From Xiphydria camelus (Eukaryota > Arthropoda > Insecta > Hymenoptera > Xiphydriidae): a DNA stretch of 64,000 nucleotides. The DNA lies in contig OY783200.1 in the NCBI GenBank assembly GCA_963678675.1, positions 13,828,890 through 13,892,889 on the forward strand, read 5' to 3'. Of the stretch, positions 10,766-21,542 are shown one piece after another; positions within the stretch are counted from its first letter, which is position 1; each line of letters opens with the position of its first letter. Both the position numbers and the translations under genes were made by a program. The notes beneath the pieces were generated by a model. The model worked only from the letters and a program-made list of their open reading frames with translations, was not told the DNA's origin and searched no databases.

Positions 10766-11345
10766 AATTTGGTTGGCATTCTTCTCAAGGAAGAAATCAC
10801 GGGATCGAAGCTAACTAGCATTAAGTGAAAAATATCTTCGTTTGTTGCTTTTCTGGAGAAATTTCTTGAGCGGTTTCTTCGGTAGTGCCGGAAGTCTTTG
10901 TTGCGGGCTTCCTGAGCCTCCTCGCTAAACATTCCGATAGGGAGCGGGCTTGCTTCTATAACATCTGATCCGTGAATAAGTATCTGAAATTAAAAATTAA
11001 CTGTTCATAACTCATATCGCTTTTAAGGAACTGCGATGAAGAAAATAACATGTAATTTTTTAGTATGTTTACCTTATGAGCAAATGACGGCATAGGTTAC
11101 CAGTAGTATAACGAAACGTAAAATTTGGCACTCTCCAGCGTGTATTTCTTGAATGCATTGTTGTCAATCTCGTATCCGGAAGCCATTGTCCGTAAAATTG
11201 TATCGCAACGCACAATTAGAGACTCCTCTATTTCTGTAATGTTTGATGTATTGGTAGGATCCCTGAAAAATCTGCGGGCTGTGTTGTCATCATTAGTTGT
11301 GCCTGCATTGACTTTACCTACTAGAATTGATATAATGGAAAAAAT
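10766..11345 (-). pseudogene. Intron-containing repeat gene, two exons, degenerate
   Basis: Exon 1 (about 11345-11075, minus) reads NDDNTARRFFRDPTNTSN, then a segment with MASGYEID and PMPSFAHK, ending at a GTAAAC donor. Exon 2 starts after TTTCAG near 10987 with ILIHGSDVI and contains FSEEAQEARNKDFRHYR, then NEDIFHLMLVS and ISSLRRMPTKF. There the element 8264-10762 interrupts it; the tail resumes at 8263. A stop codon lies just before PMPSFAHK. I recall this SEEAQEARNKDF family as common, uncharacterised and repeated in insect genomes; its catalytic class is unknown to me. The ~90-bp intron is supported by consensus ends and frame continuity. Confidence 0.55.
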
Positions 11346-12350
11346 CGCAAATAGTCGCGGCTAAAATTATTAGGTCGCTTAGATAAAGCCTTACGTTATA
11401 CGAGAATACCAAAAACGAGGTGGGGTAAAGTGGGGCAATTTTTTTAGATCAAATTTCCGAGATTATTTTTGAAAATGTGCATGTTTTTCTAAAAGTGTAC
11501 AGCATATTATTTTTAAAACAGTATATACACTTTGAACAGTGACCAAACTGCTTATGGAGGACCCAAATCAAGCTGGATAAAAGGTAAAAGTTGTACTTGT
11601 GTAACCCAAAAATGTTTTTGTGAAAAAACTGCATTTGGGCAATCTGATAATCAATGGCCAACTCCTAAAGCCACTAAACAGTGCTATTTATGTTGGTTAT
11701 AATGCCCCGGGCGTATATCTGTTAAGGTAACTTTTCAATAGTGCCCGAAACAATCTCATTTTTTCGAATTTTGGCCAAGAAAACTGGACTCTGGCCCTAG
11801 AGTGTGGGGCAGGGGAGTGTGATCCCCAACCAGGAGACAAAGCAACGCTTTGTCGATCGACCTAACCAGTGTCGATTATGCAAACGCCCTAGCATCAACT
11901 GTTTGAGTGACATGAGGATGCCGAGAAAACTCGACCATGCGAAACTGGTGCTCGGGTCTGGGTAAAGCCCCTTCCTGCACCACAGCGTACGCATAAAAAT
12001 GCGTTGTGGTTGAACGCCAAGACTGTAGGGAGCACCCAGAACTGGGATGGACTCAAGATGGCGGTGAAAACATTGATATGATATGCTGTTTGTAATCTGT
12101 GACTCTCATTTGCCGGACAGTCACAGGGTCCTTAGCTTGATGGATAATAGAACGTATAAAACACCCCACTGAAAGGTAGGGGAGTATTGCCCTCACACAG
12201 CGTACTCCCCGAATTTTGGTACCTCTCGGCAGGCCAATAACTGCTGAGGGGGCGCTAGCATGAGCGTACCCCTACTTAGAATCACTATCGACTTGCCGGC
12301 CGAGAAGCCGTTACAAGCGCATTTCCAACAGTGGAAACGGGCGGGGGGCG
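11346..12350. other. Unassigned sequence, possibly BEL/Pao 5' part
   Basis: No clean open frames. 11830-11900 reads QCRLCKRPSINC on the plus strand, a possible degenerate gag zinc-binding motif; it lies upstream of the pol remnant but is too decayed for certainty. No LTR pair was recognised. Confidence 0.3.
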
Positions 12351-12356
12351 TATGTA

Positions 12357-15300
12357 TTGACGCACTACGTAGCCAATCTTTCGATGAAACCAGACGCGCC
12401 CTGGGTCTCATTAGTTAGTTATTTGGCCCTAATGGGGTTAATTGACCAGATGGTGCCTGAACGACCCCTTAACCAATCAGTGGTAGCACTTCATTGCCAA
12501 ACACATAACTGTTTCTCAACCAACCTTCAACGGGTTTGGAGGTTAGAGGAAGTAGACACGACGCAAGTATGTTTCCCCGAGAATAAGAAGTACGAGGAAC
12601 ACTTTCGAAGGACGCACTTCCGTGATGAAAATGAACGCTTCATAGTGCGCTTACCGATGCGTACAAAGGACTCTTCCAGACTATTGAAATCCTCGCGAAA
12701 TACGGTAACTGAGTATCATGCTCCATTCGGAAAGACGTTTATATAAAAATCAAGAACTAAGGAATATAGAAAATACTTTTAACCCTTTTGGGGTTGATCC
12801 AACCAGTTCAGGATCCCCCAAGGCTACAAAGCGAGGTCTTATCCGAAGTAGTCCGATTGTTTGATTCCCTTGGATGGACCTCATCGGTTCTCACCTCCGG
12901 CAAGAGCCTAATCCGAAACCTCTGTAGCTAGTAGGACTTGACTTGGGATAAGAAATTAACTACCTAAAGAACTGTTAAAGGCTTGGCTCAATTTCCGGCA
13001 CTCTCTGACCGAATTGAAAGCCATGAAGGTACCCCGTTAGTTTTTCTCATGGTTAAATTCTACAAACTTGGAGATTCACTGATTCTCTGACGCCTTTGAG
13101 CGAGTCTATTCAGCGGCCACTTACCTTTGCGGGACACATCCAGAAGGACATATCAATATAAGCCTTCCCGTGCAAAGACAAAAGTCGCTTCGGTCAAAGC
13201 AGCTAGCATGCCTTGCCTGGTATTGCGCGGAGCACTTATAATAGCTCATCTACTAAATGCCTTAATCCGAGGGTTAGAGATTTCAGGTATTCCTACCTAT
13301 ATATGGATGGACTCTCAGATAACCCTAGCTTAGATTAAAGGGCGCGTGTCGAAATGAAAGTCATCCTGGCCGATTTAGCTACGAAAAGAATTATTCCGGC
13401 AGAGTTACTCAACTCAGACCTGTGGTGGCAGGGTCGCAATGGTGCTACACCAGCCTGAGCTCATTTGAGCCAGCAGTCTACCTCTACAGGAAATGGATCA
13501 CTACTACTCACTTGACGACAATGACTGAACTGAACAGCCTCCTCCTAAAATATTCGAGTCTCTCAACTTTGCTCCATGCGGCGGCGCTGTGTGCCTCAGG
13601 TTTTCCCACAATTAAAGAAACATAGAAAATCGAAGACTAGGAGTGCTAACCGCGGAGGAAATAACCCAAGCGAGACAGATGGTTTTGAAGGTATCGCAAA
13701 GGGCGTCACTTAAGGACGAGTATCAGGCGCTCTCCACGGGCGTGGAACTACCTCGACGTTTGCCACTGAGAACTTTAAGGCCGTTCATAGATGGAGAGGA
13801 TCTTATTCAAGTAGGAGGGCGATTGCAACAGGCTTTCCTCTTAGACGAAGAGAAACACTCACTACGCTCTTAATCCGAGATGTTCATTACAGTACACGGC
13901 AGCCAGGAACTTACGTGAGGACATTTACTACGTCGATATTAGATCTTACGTAGTCGCTTGCTTATACACTCCATTATAAGAAATTGTATGAGATGCAACA
14001 GATTTCTTACGGCCCGGTGTAGATTACGCCGATCCGATCGCTGAGAGTAACTAAACGCCGCGCCATGGTCATGAAGCCTACAAGGGATATGTCTACCTAT
14101 TTATCTGTCTCTCTACCAAACAGCTTTATTTAGAGATAGCCTCTGATCTTTCATCTGCCGCTTTTTTAAGTGCATCCCGATGATTCATCTCAAGACGTGG
14201 ACTACGTGCTCAGCTTTCCAGAAGCTGACGAGGAATTAAGATCGATGTTTCGCATTTTACTGGTACCTCCATATTTTATAAGGAAACCGTGCATCTGCTT
14301 TCTAAGAAAAGAATGAAGGTGCGTTTCCTATGAAGCGTCAGACGCACGCGGCTGCCGCAATACGTTTGACGCTAGTGGCAGACGCGTCTAGGTACGTTTC
14401 CTATGAAGCGTCAAACGCACGCGGCTGTCGCTTGCTGAAACGAGTGGAAGGTGCACGAAGTGGTACGTGATTTGAGCAATGACCATGAGTAAACACGAAA
14501 TTTTATTGTACCTTCTGTTAGAAGAAAATAAAGATGAAGAAATATTATTACAACAAAATATTCACGATACAAATGTAGAAACGCATCCTTTATTTAAATC
14601 GAGACGTGAGGAGGGCTGTTTTGTAAAGGAGATTTGATAAATCATACAAACAAGGAAATTCGGACACACATTCTACTAATTTTTCATCTTCTGTAACAGA
14701 AAATAGAACTTCTGCCTCGTTTGCTTGAGTCATCGTGACCAATCGACGTAGAATGTTCAACTGCGGCTGCGTCTGTACTGCTCTGAGAGGTACAACCGTG
14801 CGGCGCTACCTGCTTGCGATTGACTCATGCCGGCTGACGCATTTAAGGAAACGATCCTATTTGAATCTCATTGGAGTAGTGTGCAGCGGCAGCCGCGTGC
14901 GTCTGACGCTTCATAGGAAACGCACCTTGACTTGGTCATTTATTCCACCATACGTACCTTATTTTGGTGGCCTCTAGAAAGTAGTGCTCAAGTCGGTGAA
15001 ATACCGCCTTCAACGTATCATCGATCAGACGCTAACTTTCGAGGAGATGGCAACTCTCTCCTTTGTCAAATAGAGTCGTGCCTTAATTCTCAGCCAATAT
15101 ATACTTTTTAAATAACGACTCCCCCCCCCCTCCCACCGATCTCACTTCTTTGACTCCAGGACATTTACTAATAGGAGAGCCGTTAACGGCTCTGCCAAAA
15201 TCAGACCTCTCGAACGAGTCCCTTAATGCACTCTCCTGATGGAAACAAATTTCTCGGACGCGAGATTATTTCTAGCGTAGGTGCAGTTTAGAATGTATCC

Positions 15301-15530
15301 ATTATATGTAATAAATGAGAGAATGGCAAACGCGGCGACCAAATCTCGCCATTGGTATGATGGCGATAATCAAGGAAGAACTATTACCGCATACAAAATG
15401 GTCACTAGTCCGCATAATCGATCTACACCCAGATCCGAACAGTTTGGTTAGAGTCATCTTCCTCAGAACAGCAAAGACAACCGTCACTTCACCAAAAAAA
15501 CGTCAAGGTTTGCCCTCTTTCAGTCGCTAT
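12357..15530 (+). mobile_element. BEL/Pao LTR retrotransposon, pol remnant
   Basis: In order on the plus strand: the segment before the reverse transcriptase (RVWRLEEVDTTQ, HFRRTHFRDENERFIVRLP, 12525-12660); PKATKREVLSEVVRLFDSLG (about 12820), which in BEL/Pao follows the RT palm; WDKKLPKELLKAWLNF; an RNase H piece with SDAFERVYSAATYL and AKTKVASVKAASMPCL (13080-13330); LNSDLWWQG; the integrase zinc-binding region with LRPFIDGEDLIQVGGRL (13775); a core remnant; WSFIPPYVPYFGGL (14935); and the C-terminal LLPHTKWSLVRIIDLHPDPN (15380). The RT palm with its catalytic Asp pair is missing between about 12770 and 12815. Multiple frameshifts and stops. A Harbinger-type element is inserted at 14317-14927. 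Confidence 0.8.
14317..14927 (+). mobile_element. Harbinger-type deletion derivative (611 bp) inside BEL/Pao
   Basis: Inverted ends AGGTGCGTTTCCTATGAAGC with TGA duplicated at 14314-14316 and 14928-14930. The left terminus is present twice (14317 and about 14391), suggesting a rearranged end. The interior holds a start-like coding piece (MTMSKHEILLYLLLEEN, HPLFKSRREEGCF, 14480-14640) similar to the leader of Harbinger transposases; the DDE domain is absent. Removing it with one TGA brings the integrase segment back to RMTWSFIPPY, the normal family context. Confidence 0.7.
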
Positions 15531-15629
15531 TCAATAATTATAACTTCGATAATTCTGCACTATTGTATCCGCGTATTTGATGTAAAACACTCAGTGAACT
15601 TTATCTTTTTCTTGCGTCTTACCAGGATT

Positions 15630-16146
15630 ACCATTTTTTATTTTAAAAATTCCCTGACTTTTCCAGGTTCTCTAGAGAAGAAATCGCATTTTTTCATACC
15701 ATTTAATAGACTCATGAAAACCCTTTAGAAAGGTGAAAGAAGCATTCATGAATGATCTGGAATATAATAAAATATAAAGAAGCATAAGCTCAAAGGCGCG
15801 GGCATAACAAAAGCTATAAAAAATCTAACAAGTTAATAGAATATACTTGCCGTATGTACGAATCGGCGAAAAGAAGGTATTAAATACAAGTCATATTTTA
15901 ACAAAATATAAACTATATTATTGCCCGCATTGCAAAAGTATCAAAAATCGTATGCATATTTATTCTACATCACAAAACATTGGTTAAATATTATTTAGGA
16001 ATGATATTATATATATTGTGAAGATTAAGTCCTTTTTTTAAGAAACTTTATTAAAATTCCCTTACTTTTCCAAGTTTTCCATACCCAAGAAAAATCCTTG
16101 ACTTTTCCCGGTTTTTCAGTATTTCCATGTCTGTGGCAACCCTGCT
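15630..16146. repeat. Non-autonomous element related to CAGGGTTGCCACAGACATGG repeats
   Basis: The right end on the minus strand reads CAGGGTTGCCACAGACATGG followed by GGGAAAAGTCAAGGA words; the left side has ATTCCCTGACTTTTCCAGG. Such paired TTTTCC/GGAAAA ends are typical of widespread hAT-like MITEs, an assignment from memory. Interior AT-rich and non-coding. Confidence 0.4.
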
Positions 16147-16796
16147 TATGCTCACCGATAATTATAATTGAAAGCTCTAATGCAAAAAGTGCCTAAGTTA
16201 CATTTTCATCGATTTGGAACTATCAATGCTATCTGGGCAAACTTTTCATAAGCTTTCTGCCACTATTCCCAAAATGGGTGTAAGATGTACTTAAGTGATT
16301 ATATGAGAATATGAAATTTTACAAATAGTTGCCGGTTCAGTGCAACATGTGCCTAAGTCCACTGGCATAGTATTCCCGCATAATTTGTTGTTTACAATCA
16401 GTGTTTTGGAAAGCAGTGAGAGAAACGTACATGCTTGTGGTGATTTATTGTATTTTAGTTAGTTTATCTAGTTGTTTGTTGCTGGAAAATTGTGCAACAA
16501 AAAGTACAGAAGAAGCAGGTAAGTTGTTTTACTTTTAATACTGTTAATAGTATTGTGTTTGTATATAAAAATCGCGTTGCAAGCAAATATAACCTAAAAT
16601 TTATTGTAGTTTTTAAAGAAAGTGCCACGTTTAGCACATTTTTTTCTTTTAGAAATTAAATATGATATCGGATCTTTAACGGGCAGAAACTTAACAGAAG
16701 TGATTATATGAGAATATGAAATTTTACAAATAGCTGCCAGTTCAGTGCATATAAAAATCGCGTTGCATGCAAACATAACCTAAAAGTGCTTGGTCG

Positions 16797-17026
16797 GTAC
16801 TCAAGTCATTTATACCGGTAGAAGTCGAGTCGGTACCTAATTAGAGTTGCTGTCAATTTGGGAGATCGAAGCATCTAACCTCGAAATCGTGAATTTGTGA
16901 ATAATGGAAATTACTCACCATTATTCACTAATTTACGATTTCGAGGTTAGACGCTTCGATCTCTCAGATTGACACCAACTCTAACTACCGACTAGACTTC
17001 TACCGATATAAATGACTCGAGTACCG
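16797..17026. mobile_element. Foldback MITE, 230 bp
   Basis: Arms CGGTACTCAAGTCATTTATA and its complement, continuing through TAGAAGTCGAGTCGGTAC and GATCGAAGC..AACCTCGAAATCGT on both sides around a short loop. The motif CAATTTGGGAGATCGAAG also occurs at 38555, 42215, 60155, 60490 and 60700, so this belongs to a wider repeat family in the window. Confidence 0.65.
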
Positions 17027-17152
17027 GATCAAGCTTGGCTGAAGGAAAATTTAAAGGTCCCTGCAACTGGCCAGTTCTGCGCGGGACATATGTATACTGT
17101 ATAAGAGCATGATAGAATAAATAATTTTCTTTGTCACAGTTAACATGGAGGA

Positions 17153-19240
17153 CGAGTGATTTTGCTTCCTCTGGAAGTGAATTTGATATCTCACAAGCGG
17201 TTGTTAGCTCGTCGGATTCTGACAATACATCGCATTCAAGAAAAAAATCTAGAAAGAAATTAAAGCCCAAAGGGGGGTGCGGCTAAAAAATCATGCAAAA
17301 AGAGACAACCTAAAAAAAGTATGTTACGTACTTTATATCAAGACCCACCTTTACAAGAATCGTGTACCCATGGAAATAATATATACCGTCCAGAAGAAAT
17401 CAACAGTAATTTGCAAGTTAGAAGTAGTTCGCCACAACCCAGTTGCTTATACCACGTTTCTGAGAATCAAAGAACTGATAACCAAATCCGTAAAAATAGT
17501 AGTGACGCAATAGGAAGAAAAGAAGATAAAAAAGTAAAGTAGAAGACTGTCGGAAAAAAAAAGAAAATTAAAACCAGACACGTGGAAAAGGAACATAAAA
17601 AAGAAAAGTAATTTTGATGCTCTTCGTAGCCGACCAATACGTAACTGCCGGTGTAGGTGTGCCTCAAAGCTTAATATTGAGGAACAAAGCATGATTTTTC
17701 AAAAGTTTAAAGCTTTTTTCCACCAGCACGGAACAAAATATTTATCTGAAAGGATACAAACACCACGACGTGTGAGATGCAGAAAAGAGGATGCAAAAAG
17801 CAGAAGTGTTTCATATAAATATGTTGTGCAAGTAGGAGAAAAAACAGTACAGCTTTGTCAGAATGCCTTCTTGGATTTATATGGAATAAAAAGGTCCAGA
17901 CTCAGACGTAAAATCCAGACACCTTCCACTTATTTTACAAGATTTAAGAGGCAGACACGAATCAAGGCCAAAACGCATTTGCATTGATGCCTTAAATAAA
18001 GTAAGAAAATTTATCGAAGATGTCCCTCCGCGTGAATCCCACTATTCACGCGCGCAAAATAAACTGAGAAAATATCTGAAACCGGACTTATCAGTAGCTG
18101 AGTTACATCGTAAGTTTTTGGAGCAAAATCGTGGTGAAACGAAAATCAGTTATGAAATGTTTCGAAGGGTATTTACTGAGGAATTTAATATTAGCTTTTT
18201 GGGTTTCCCAGAAAAGATATTTGTGCGACTTGTACCACGTTTTTGGTTTCCTTAAAACAAGCAGATTTAAGCGCTAATGAAGACAAAAAAAAAAGAATTA
18301 AAAGTGCAACACGAACTTCACTTGAGAAAAGCGAATGTTTTTCAAGATGAATTAAAACAAGTTATGAAAAAGAAAGATCCAAACGTTCTTGCAATGTGCG
18401 TTGATTATCAGAAGAATATGCCAGTTCCCGTCACAAATGTTCAAGATGAATACTATTTACGACAGCTTTGGATTCAAAACTTAGGAATTAAGAATCTAGA
18501 TACTAGCGAAAGTTCGATGTACATGTATGCTGAACATTTTGCACCAAAAGGATCTAACGAAGTCATTTCATGCTTAGATGATTTCATAGCTAAAAACAAA
18601 ACTATGAATCACAAAATTCTTAAGTTGTACTGTGTGACAACTGTTTTAGTCAAAATAAAAACCGATTTTTATTTGCCTATCTTGATCAGCTATGTTTGAA
18701 ATGTATCTTTGAGAGCATACAAATTTTATACCCAGTTCCTGGTCACAGCATGATGTCCATAGATCGAGACTTCGGTCTGATAGAAAAAAGGAAGCTAAAA
18801 ACTGAGAAAGTTGTCAATCCAGAATACTACGTCAATTTAGTTACGAGCTGTAACAAGAAGAATCCGTTTAAGTGTGTTTTTGTTCAGCATTCGTTAAAGT
18901 CGGATGGCAAGCTCAAAGAAGGTGACAGGATTATTAAAATAAAAGATTTTAAGGGATGGCTTACACCACACCTTAAGCCTTCTCTTTCTGGCATTTCAAA
19001 AGTCAGGTGCACACAGTTTAATAAAGAAGATCGCCCAAAGATGAAACAGAATTAAGATGGTGAAGGGACGGACGCGAAACTTTATAAAGTTGGCCAAAGT
19101 CGACTTATAGCAGGGATGCCAGCATTGGCGTATGGAGACACTTACCTGTCAATAAAAAGCGCTAAACTTGAAAACGTTAAGCACTTGCTTAGCTTTGTAA
19201 CATCAGACACAGAATTCTTTTAAAGAACTTGAAACGAAAA
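17153..19240 (+). pseudogene. Large unclassified element protein (DUF7869-like), frameshifted
   Basis: Successive plus frames join into one protein. The leader is Ser/Asp-rich with a basic patch (SRKKSRKKLKPK, 17150-17280). Then LKPDTWKRNIKKK and CRCRCASKLNIEEQ (17560-17690); FFHQHGTKYL; HYSRAQNKLRKYLKPDL and FLEQNRGETKISYEMFRRV (18040-18180); DICATCTTF (18217); NVLAMCVDYQKNMPVPVTNV (18380); YMYAEHFAPKGSNEVISCL (18525); LYC-DNCFSQNKNRF across a frameshift near 18635; ILYPVPGHSMMSIDRDFGLI (18725). I associate this architecture with uncharacterised arthropod proteins carrying a DUF7869-like region; spaced D residues (CVDYQ, C-DN, IDRDFG) could form an RNase H-like site, which is inference. At least three frameshifts or stops. 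Confidence 0.6.
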
Positions 19241-19649
19241 TAATGCAACAGCTATTACGCGTCCTGCTTTACAAAATGAAATGGATGAAAAAATAGACTC
19301 CGACACTGATATCTATGAATAACTTGGAGGTTCTTTAATCTGTTTCTGTATCATTCAATATTTTCAAAATATATAACACGTTTTTATTAAAATTTCATTA
19401 AATCCAAAGAAAAAAGTGCGTAAGTCCATTTAAAAAAACATTTTTGTTCGAAAAGTACGACACTAATCTTAATTTTATTTAAAGCCACTCGTTCTAATAG
19501 TAATAAAATATAATGTGTTTCAAAATCAAGTAAATATTAGCAAAGGTAACATTTTCAAGAAGAAAAGAAAACTTCGAAAGCGTTTTTCTCGAAGACGGCA
19601 AAATGTGACTTCGGCACTTTTTGCATTGGTGCCTTCAATTATTAGTTTC

Positions 19650-19810
19650 GTCCTAAGACAAGGCGGGCAGAATGTTTGAAACCTTAATTAATCGATGCGA
19701 CGTCTTCGCTCCCGGTGAACCCATGCTCAGTATATTCGTAGCGATGTGGACCGAGTAGCTCATGTGGATCATGAATCTGAAGCTCATGAAGCTCAAGTGG
19801 ATCATGAATC
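19650..19810. repeat. Short tandem GATCATGAATCTGAAG repeat
   Basis: Around 19760-19820 the words GTGGATCATGAATCTGAAG and CTCATGAAGCTCA recur. The rest is unassigned. Confidence 0.45.
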
Positions 19811-20023
19811 TGAAGTCAGATTTTAAAAATTCGAGATGGCGGATCCAATATGGCGGACGATATTTTCGAAAATTTTGAATTTTTGTAAATATAACTTTAT
19901 ATTTTTCATCAGCGACTGAAAAAAAAACCTATATCAAATTTGGTATGAATCTGTCGATTTTGGAAAATCTCGTCCGCCATATTGGATCCGCCATCTTGAA
20001 TTTTTGAAATCCGACTTCAGATT
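19811..20023. repeat. Foldback MITE with GCGGATCCAATATGGCGGAC stems
   Basis: CTGAAGTCAGATTTTAAAAA..GATGGCGGATCCAATATGGC pairs with the complement ending in GACTTCAG at 20023. The loop is about 90 bases of AT-rich sequence. Confidence 0.6.
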
Positions 20024-20400
20024 CGTGATCAGCGACCCAAAAAACCCCCATATACCGAATTTCGTTTAAGTCCATTAACTTTGTGAAAATCATGATCTCT
20101 GGCTGGTTTTTTGAGATTAAAAAAAATGTGACGTGATAGCCAAATTTTGATACCGGATTCGTGATCAGGAGGCAAAATTACTATGAATAACATATATCGC
20201 ATCAAAAGTATGTACCCCCCACTTTTTTTTGTGTGTGACTGCATAGTTTTTTGAGGTTAGAAAAAAATTGTGACGTGATGACCAAATTTTGACACCGGAT
20301 TCGTGATCAGAAGGCAAAATTACTACGGATAACATATATCGCATCAAATGTATACCCCACTTTTTTCTTTGTGTGACTGTGTAATGAATGGTAAGAACCG
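20023..20400. repeat. Tandem repeat, ~132-bp unit, about three copies
   Basis: GATTCGTGATCAG recurs at 20021, 20156 and 20298; AACATATATCGCATCAAA follows in the last two and TGTGACGTGAT..CCAAATTTTGA in each spacer. The first unit is diverged. Open frames on the minus strand repeat with the unit and are not genes. Confidence 0.65.
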
Positions 20401-21542
20401 ACATGTAGAAACCCGTTTATCGTGCGATGGGAACACACTTGATACATTTTTTAAAAACAGTTTAAAACACAAAAGAAGGGTACAGGGTAAAGGGGGGAAT
20501 GTCCAAAAAATCAAATTTACAGGACAGTAGAGGGTATAGCCGGATAAGCATATGAAATCAGGCCCGGCCTGACTTTTTTTCCCCATTCAGGTATATTTTG
20601 TGTCTATACATAACTAAACTCTCTAAATTTTTAGACCAAAATATTGATTTATATAATCAAAAGTTATCACCAAAAAACAAAAAAACCAAAATATTGTTTA
20701 TCTCGAAAACTACTCGACCGATTTCACGCAGCGAAATGTATATTATGCACCGTCATGTAGCTATATTGTAAAAAAAGTATTGGATTGTTTCGCCCATAAA
20801 TAAAGAAAAACAACAAGTTTGAATTTATCAATAATTTTTATTTTTCATATGAAAAATAGCACCCCCGCCATTTTTTTTATACAGACTCAGGCATGACTAA
20901 ACTATGATATATAATTTTTACAAGATGATTGGTGTGGGACAAGTCGAAATAAATTAAAGAAAATAACACAACTTTGCTTCCGCCGTTTTCTTAACGTAAT
21001 AAATAGCAGAAAACGGCGGAAACAAAGTTGTACACTTATTAATTCGAATTTTTAATTAACAAAAAGTAATATTATAGTATTTATTTACAATTGTTTATTA
21101 CTAACAAGAATACAATTTACTACTTGTAATATATTATGTACCTACATATAAATCGAAATTAAATCAAACTAAAGGTACTGGCATAGAAGCTTCGTTTCAA
21201 TCTTCGTCGCTTTCGTGATTTATTGTTGGTTGAATATTTCCTCTGTGGAATAGTTTGCTTAATGTTTCTGCAGGTTTAATAAGCTTTGTTTGATATCACG
21301 CAAATGACAAGTAATAAATAATTGCAGCTATATGGGAACAACAACCGACCGTTCTCTTGCCGTTTGCACACTCGCACGTGTATCGTAAGATCCCGGAATA
21401 ACCAATAGAATCAGGTTTATATTCAATAAAACAGCAATATTCTTTACAGTTTATATGTCGTGATTGAATTTGCAATTTTAAAATGCTTGAATTGTCTTTT
21501 AAATAAAGAATATTAATCGTATTGTCATCATGTATCATCTCT

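Larger units (their letters stand above)
16163..19643 (+). mobile_element. Terminal-repeat element with a large unclassified ORF
   Basis: The left end ATAATTGAAAGCTCTAATGC and right end (complement ATAATTGAAGGCACCAATGC) are imperfect inverted repeats of about 45 bp. Subterminal words of the form GTGCCTAAGT or GTGCGTAAGT occur at 16188, 16349 and 19415, and inverted at the right end. A direct repeat (AAGTGATTATATGAGAATAT) occurs at 16292 and 16698. It encodes one degenerate protein (17153-19240) and carries a foldback MITE at 16797-17026. I cannot place it in a named superfamily. Confidence 0.6.

Noticed and set aside
12193..12411. Minus-strand ORF MRPRARLVSS... near the BEL/Pao start
   Set aside because: It overlaps the plus-strand pol remnant whose homology is clear; treated as a shadow.
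18696..19055. Separate gene at 18696-19055
   Set aside because: It continues the protein of 17153-18699 after a frameshift; the motifs follow in the order of one polypeptide.
20029..20404. Minus-strand ORFs with HTKKSGGYILLMRYML-type peptides
   Set aside because: They repeat with the 132-bp tandem unit and contain no known motif.
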